Notes under the pieces: model-generated
The model's database searches: none
What the model was told of the DNA's origin: nothing
The model's input: the letters and a program-made list of their open reading frames with translations, nothing else
NCBI RefSeq assembly: GCF_017792385.1
Contig: NZ_CP051230.1
Span: 2,418,001 to 2,482,000 of the forward strand
Source of the DNA: Hyphomonas sp.
Lineage (GTDB): Bacteria > Pseudomonadota > Alphaproteobacteria > Caulobacterales > Hyphomonadaceae
Reading direction: 5' to 3'
DNA: 64,000 bases
Program-made: the position numbers and the translations under genes
Shown: positions 61,249-64,000 of the stretch, piece by piece
How the letters are laid out: every line of letters begins with the position of its first letter
How positions within the stretch are numbered: the first letter of the stretch is position 1

Positions 61249-62142
61249 ATGACGAAGATCGCATTCATTGGCCTGGGCAATATGGGCTCGGGTATGTGCG
61301 CCAATCTCTGCAAGGCGGGGCACGATGTTCGGGCTTTTGACCTGAATGCGGACGCTGTGAAGGTCGCTGAATCCAATGGCGCACAAGCCGCGGCGACGAT
61401 TGCAGAGGCTGTCAGTGATGCCGACGTGATCGTGTCGATGTTGCCAGCGGGCAAGCATGTCCTGTCGGTCTATTTCGGAGAGGATGGCGTCGCTGCGCAT
61501 GCCGCGCCCGGCGCGCTGTTCCTCGACTGCTCTACCATTGCGGTGGAAGACGCGCGCGAAGCCGCGTCAAAGGCCGAGACGGCAGGTTTTCTGATGGCGG
61601 ATGCGCCCGTCTCAGGTGGGACAGCGGCGGCAGATGCCGGCACATTGACCTTCATGGTCGGCGGGCCGAATGAGGCCTTTGCGAAGGCAAAGCCGATCCT
61701 GGATGCGATGGGCAAGAACATCTTTCATGCCGGCGCCAGCGGGAACGGGCAGGTTGCCAAGATCGCCAACAACATGCTGCTCGGCATTTCCATGATCGGC
61801 ACGTGCGAGGCATTCAATCTGGCGGAAAAGCTGGGTCTCGACGCGCAGACTTTTTATGATATTTCCTCCACCGCCTCCGGCCAGTGCTGGAGCATGACGA
61901 GCTATTGCCCCGCGCCGGGCCCGGTTCCGACCGCTCCGTCAAACAGGGACTACCAGCCCGGGTTCGCGGTGGCGATGATGCTGAAGGATCTGCACCTGGC
62001 CGCCGGCGCCGCAAAGACCGCCGGCGCGCAGGTCACGCTGGGCGAGATGGCAGAGAAGATCTATGCCGACCTCGATGCCCGGGGTCATGGCGGGCTCGAT
62101 TTCTCCGGCGTCATGAAAGACCTGAAGCAGGAGCTAGGCTGA
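61249..62142 (+). CDS. mmsB: 3-hydroxyisobutyrate dehydrogenase
   Basis: This 297-residue NAD-dependent beta-hydroxyacid dehydrogenase has the Rossmann start KIAFIGLGNMGSGMC, the substrate motif DAPVSGGTAAADAGTLTFMVGG, and the catalytic Lys in GNGQVAKIANNMLLG (about residue 172). It oxidises 3-hydroxyisobutyrate to methylmalonate semialdehyde, the substrate of MmsA. GGGAG precedes the ATG. It completes the operon; its 3' end overlaps the convergent hydrolase by nine bases. Confidence 0.94.
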   Translation: MTKIAFIGLGNMGSGMCANLCKAGHDVRAFDLNADAVKVAESNGAQAAATIAEAVSDADVIVSMLPAGKHVLSVYFGEDGVAAHAAPGALFLDCSTIAVEDAREAASKAETAGFLMADAPVSGGTAAADAGTLTFMVGGPNEAFAKAKPILDAMGKNIFHAGASGNGQVAKIANNMLLGISMIGTCEAFNLAEKLGLDAQTFYDISSTASGQCWSMTSYCPAPGPVPTAPSNRDYQPGFAVAMMLKDLHLAAGAAKTAGAQVTLGEMAEKIYADLDARGHGGLDFSGVMKDLKQELG

Positions 62143-63000
62143 GCCAAGCGACCGGATGAAATCACGGATCGCGTCCAGCGATTGCGGTTCGTCCAGGAAA
62201 GGCGTGTGGCCCCGTCCCGGGACGGTGAGCAATGCGCTGCCCTTGTGCCGGCGTTGCATGCGCCGTGCGGTCTTGTCGGTCAGGATGTCTGACGTCTCGC
62301 CCCGGATGATCAGGAGCGGTATGGATTTCATCGCGGCGAATACGCGCCACATCGCGAAATTCACACGCCATCCGGGTGTTGTGCTGCCCATGCCCTGCAC
62401 AATGACGGGATCATAATCGAACACGATCTTTCCATCGGCCCGCTCGACGCAGGTGCGCCGTGCAAAGGCCATCCAGTCCTCCTCCCCATATTCCGGATAG
62501 ACACTTGCCTGTGTCTGTCCGATCGCCGCCGCGGCGTCCCCCCAGCTGTCGAAAATTTCGTTGCCCCCGGCATAGCCGGCGATGCGTTTCAGGCCAGCCG
62601 GATTCACTTCCGGCCCGACATCATTCATCACGATGCCGCGTATCTTTTCGGGAAAGGCCTTGGCCATCAGCATCGCCATCAGTCCGCCCATGGACGTACC
62701 GATCAGGATCACCTTGTCCAGTTTCAGGTGGGCCATGAGCGCAGCCATGTCCTGCGCGTAGAGCGGAGGCTGGTATGTGGCGCCGCCCGGGTCGCGGTCC
62801 GATTTCCCGCGCCCCCGCACATCCACGGAAATGAAGCGCGCTTCAAGGTGGAGCCCTTCCATCATCGGCTCGAAATCCTTGTGGTTCCGGGTCAGCCCGT
62901 GCATGCACAGAATAACCGTGTCACTGTCTTTCGGGCCATAGTCGGCGGCGTAGAGCGTCAGCCCGTCATGGGCGGTGTAGAAGACATCGCGCTTTTCCAT
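62134..63000 (-). CDS. Alpha/beta hydrolase
   Basis: This 288-residue hydrolase has MHGLTRNHKDFEPM (oxyanion region), DVRGRGKSDRDP, the nucleophile elbow LIGTSMGGLMAM (Ser about residue 101), and the acid/His regions at IRGETSDILT and GRGHTPFLD. The full catalytic set contrasts with the GNHTG protein at 13102. Esterase or C-C hydrolase activity is likely, substrate unknown. It lies eight bases downstream of the MFS gene in the same direction, and is convergent with mmsB. Confidence 0.92.
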   Translation of the reverse strand: MEKRDVFYTAHDGLTLYAADYGPKDSDTVILCMHGLTRNHKDFEPMMEGLHLEARFISVDVRGRGKSDRDPGGATYQPPLYAQDMAALMAHLKLDKVILIGTSMGGLMAMLMAKAFPEKIRGIVMNDVGPEVNPAGLKRIAGYAGGNEIFDSWGDAAAAIGQTQASVYPEYGEEDWMAFARRTCVERADGKIVFDYDPVIVQGMGSTTPGWRVNFAMWRVFAAMKSIPLLIIRGETSDILTDKTARRMQRRHKGSALLTVPGRGHTPFLDEPQSLDAIRDFIRSLGSA

Positions 63001-63008
63001 TTTGCCGC

Positions 63009-64000
63009 CTAGACCAGTTTGGCGGCGCGTTCGGCGTCGCGGCTGTAATAGCGTCCCGACAGGACGAGGAACAGGATGCTGGCGGCGTTCAGCAGCAGGA
63101 TGATTTCCAGCGCTGATTTTAGCGGCGTGGCCGAACCGGCATCAGAGAATTGCACGCTCAGCCAGCCCGCAAAGGTCGGCCCGCCGCCGATGCCGATCAG
63201 GGTCAGGCAAAGCAGCATGAAGGCCGACGCAAAGGAGCGCATGCGCAGTCCGACCAGTTCCTGCGACGCAGTGTACGCAACGCTGGCATAGATCAGGCCG
63301 ACGAAACTCGGAACGATATTCCAGGCATAGGCCAGCAGGATGCTGTCCGCCTGCAGGAACAGCCAGGCGAAAGGCAGGGCCAGCGCGCCACATGCGGCGA
63401 TGGTCCAGGGACGCCAGGCCAGATTCCGCGATGAAAGCCGGTCGCAGATCCTGCCGACCACTACCGCGCCAATACCGCCCACGCCGCCGATCAACAGGCC
63501 GAGCGGAATGGAAACATCGCCGGGCCCGACATCGAAGGTGCGCTGCAGGTGGCTGGAGGTGAAGACGAGGAAGGCGTTGGCGGAAATGCAGATCAGGCAG
63601 CATCCGGCGAGCAGGAGCAGGAAGGAAGTCTGCCCCGAGATGAATTTCAGCGTTTCGCCAATCGAGGGGGCCTCACCATCATCCACCCGTTGCTCGATGG
63701 CACCGCGCTTCGGTTCCTTCAGGGTAAACCGCACCAGAAGAGCCAGAAGGAGGCCGGGAATGCCTGCCACGAAAAATGCCGCCCGCCAGCCCAGCGCTTC
63801 GTACACCAGTCCGCCCAGCATGAACCCGCCGAGAATGCCGAAGCCAATTCCGGTCGTGTAGATGCCAAGCGCCGTGGCGCGCTCATGCGGGGCGTAGAGG
63901 TCGGAAATGATCGACGTGGCCGGCGGCGTGCCCCCGGCCTCGCCAACGCCAACCCCCATGCGGGCGATCAGCAGGTGCCAGAAATTCTGTGCCAGGCCGG
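63009..64000 (-). CDS. Major facilitator transporter, N-terminal part outside window
   Basis: This is the C-terminal 330 or so residues of an MFS carrier; the frame is open through base 64000 (NFWHLLIARMGVGVGEAGG), so the start and roughly the first 90-100 residues lie beyond the window. The VGVGEAGGTPPATSIISDLY segment at the end of helix 4 and the PHERATALGIYTTG helix-5 motif are those of spinster-like MFS proteins often linked to hexuronate, aromatic or lipid-type substrates. It heads a two-gene unit with the downstream alpha/beta hydrolase. Confidence 0.9.
   Translation of the reverse strand, partial: GLAQNFWHLLIARMGVGVGEAGGTPPATSIISDLYAPHERATALGIYTTGIGFGILGGFMLGGLVYEALGWRAAFFVAGIPGLLLALLVRFTLKEPKRGAIEQRVDDGEAPSIGETLKFISGQTSFLLLLAGCCLICISANAFLVFTSSHLQRTFDVGPGDVSIPLGLLIGGVGGIGAVVVGRICDRLSSRNLAWRPWTIAACGALALPFAWLFLQADSILLAYAWNIVPSFVGLIYASVAYTASQELVGLRMRSFASAFMLLCLTLIGIGGGPTFAGWLSVQFSDAGSATPLKSALEIILLLNAASILFLVLSGRYYSRDAERAAKLV

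Noticed and set aside
1..64000. CRISPR arrays, tRNA/rRNA genes, insertion sequences, prophage
   Set aside because: I saw no regularly spaced repeats, cloverleaf-type sequences, transposase motifs or phage genes on either strand.

Overview
The window is a stretch of a GC-rich, Gram-negative chromosome, most likely from an alphaproteobacterium of the Hyphomonadaceae/Caulobacterales type. This is inferred from the NodT-type outer-membrane factor, large TonB receptor, many acyl-CoA enzymes and valine-degradation operon; no rRNA marker is present, so the family is a guess. Genes are tightly packed, with many ATGA/GTGA/TGATG stop-start overlaps. I see no tRNA, rRNA, CRISPR array, insertion sequence or phage gene.

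Layout. (1) 1-13.1 kb is envelope biology: an OmpR-type response regulator (cut by the left edge) with its histidine kinase, a BamA-like outer-membrane insertase directly downstream of a large acidic autotransporter, and a MacA-MacB-NodT tripartite export system. (2) 13.1-49.5 kb is a large catabolic island. It holds an MDR oxidoreductase and alpha/beta hydrolase; a ten-gene plus-strand run from a DUF1330 protein to two CaiB-type CoA-transferases; tandem MmgE/PrpD genes with an acyl-CoA ligase and an amidase; an FAD oxidase-ALDH-enoyl-CoA hydratase operon; a nitrilase-like protein; a cysteine hydrolase-two polysaccharide deacetylase-like-YCII-unknown operon; a TonB receptor; LeuCD-like hydratase subunits; a third CaiB; an HMG-CoA-lyase-like enzyme; and SSS and MFS transporters. 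Two GntR/UTRA regulators lie inside it. (3) 49.5-55.2 kb is a proline module: MarR regulator, proB, divergent proC-proA, and a PutP-like symporter. (4) 55.3-57.4 kb is a secreted GH67 alpha-glucuronidase. (5) 57.4-64 kb is a LysR regulator, a valine-type operon (mmsA, small unknown gene, enoyl-CoA hydratase, mmsB), an alpha/beta hydrolase and an MFS transporter cut by the right edge.

The island looks like one regulated pathway. Nine copies of a palindromic operator (consensus AAAAGGTATATCATTT or a symmetric GGTATACC form) lie only in its promoter regions, from 15.04 to 47.91 kb, and serve at least seven operons on both strands. A second palindrome, TTTGTCCGGACAAA, or a degenerate form of it occurs at four of its promoters, three times close to the first. 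The two GntR/UTRA proteins are the obvious candidate readers.

The enzyme content suggests, as inference, import through the TonB receptor, opening of a cyclic amide or imide by polysaccharide-deacetylase/PuuE-type hydrolases, removal of nitrogen by isochorismatase-fold and amidase-signature enzymes, and processing of a branched dicarboxylic acid through hydratases (LeuCD, PrpD, MaoC), CoA-transferases and CitE/HMGL-type lyases to central metabolites. The substrate is not identifiable from sequence alone, and I do not recognise the cluster as a described system.
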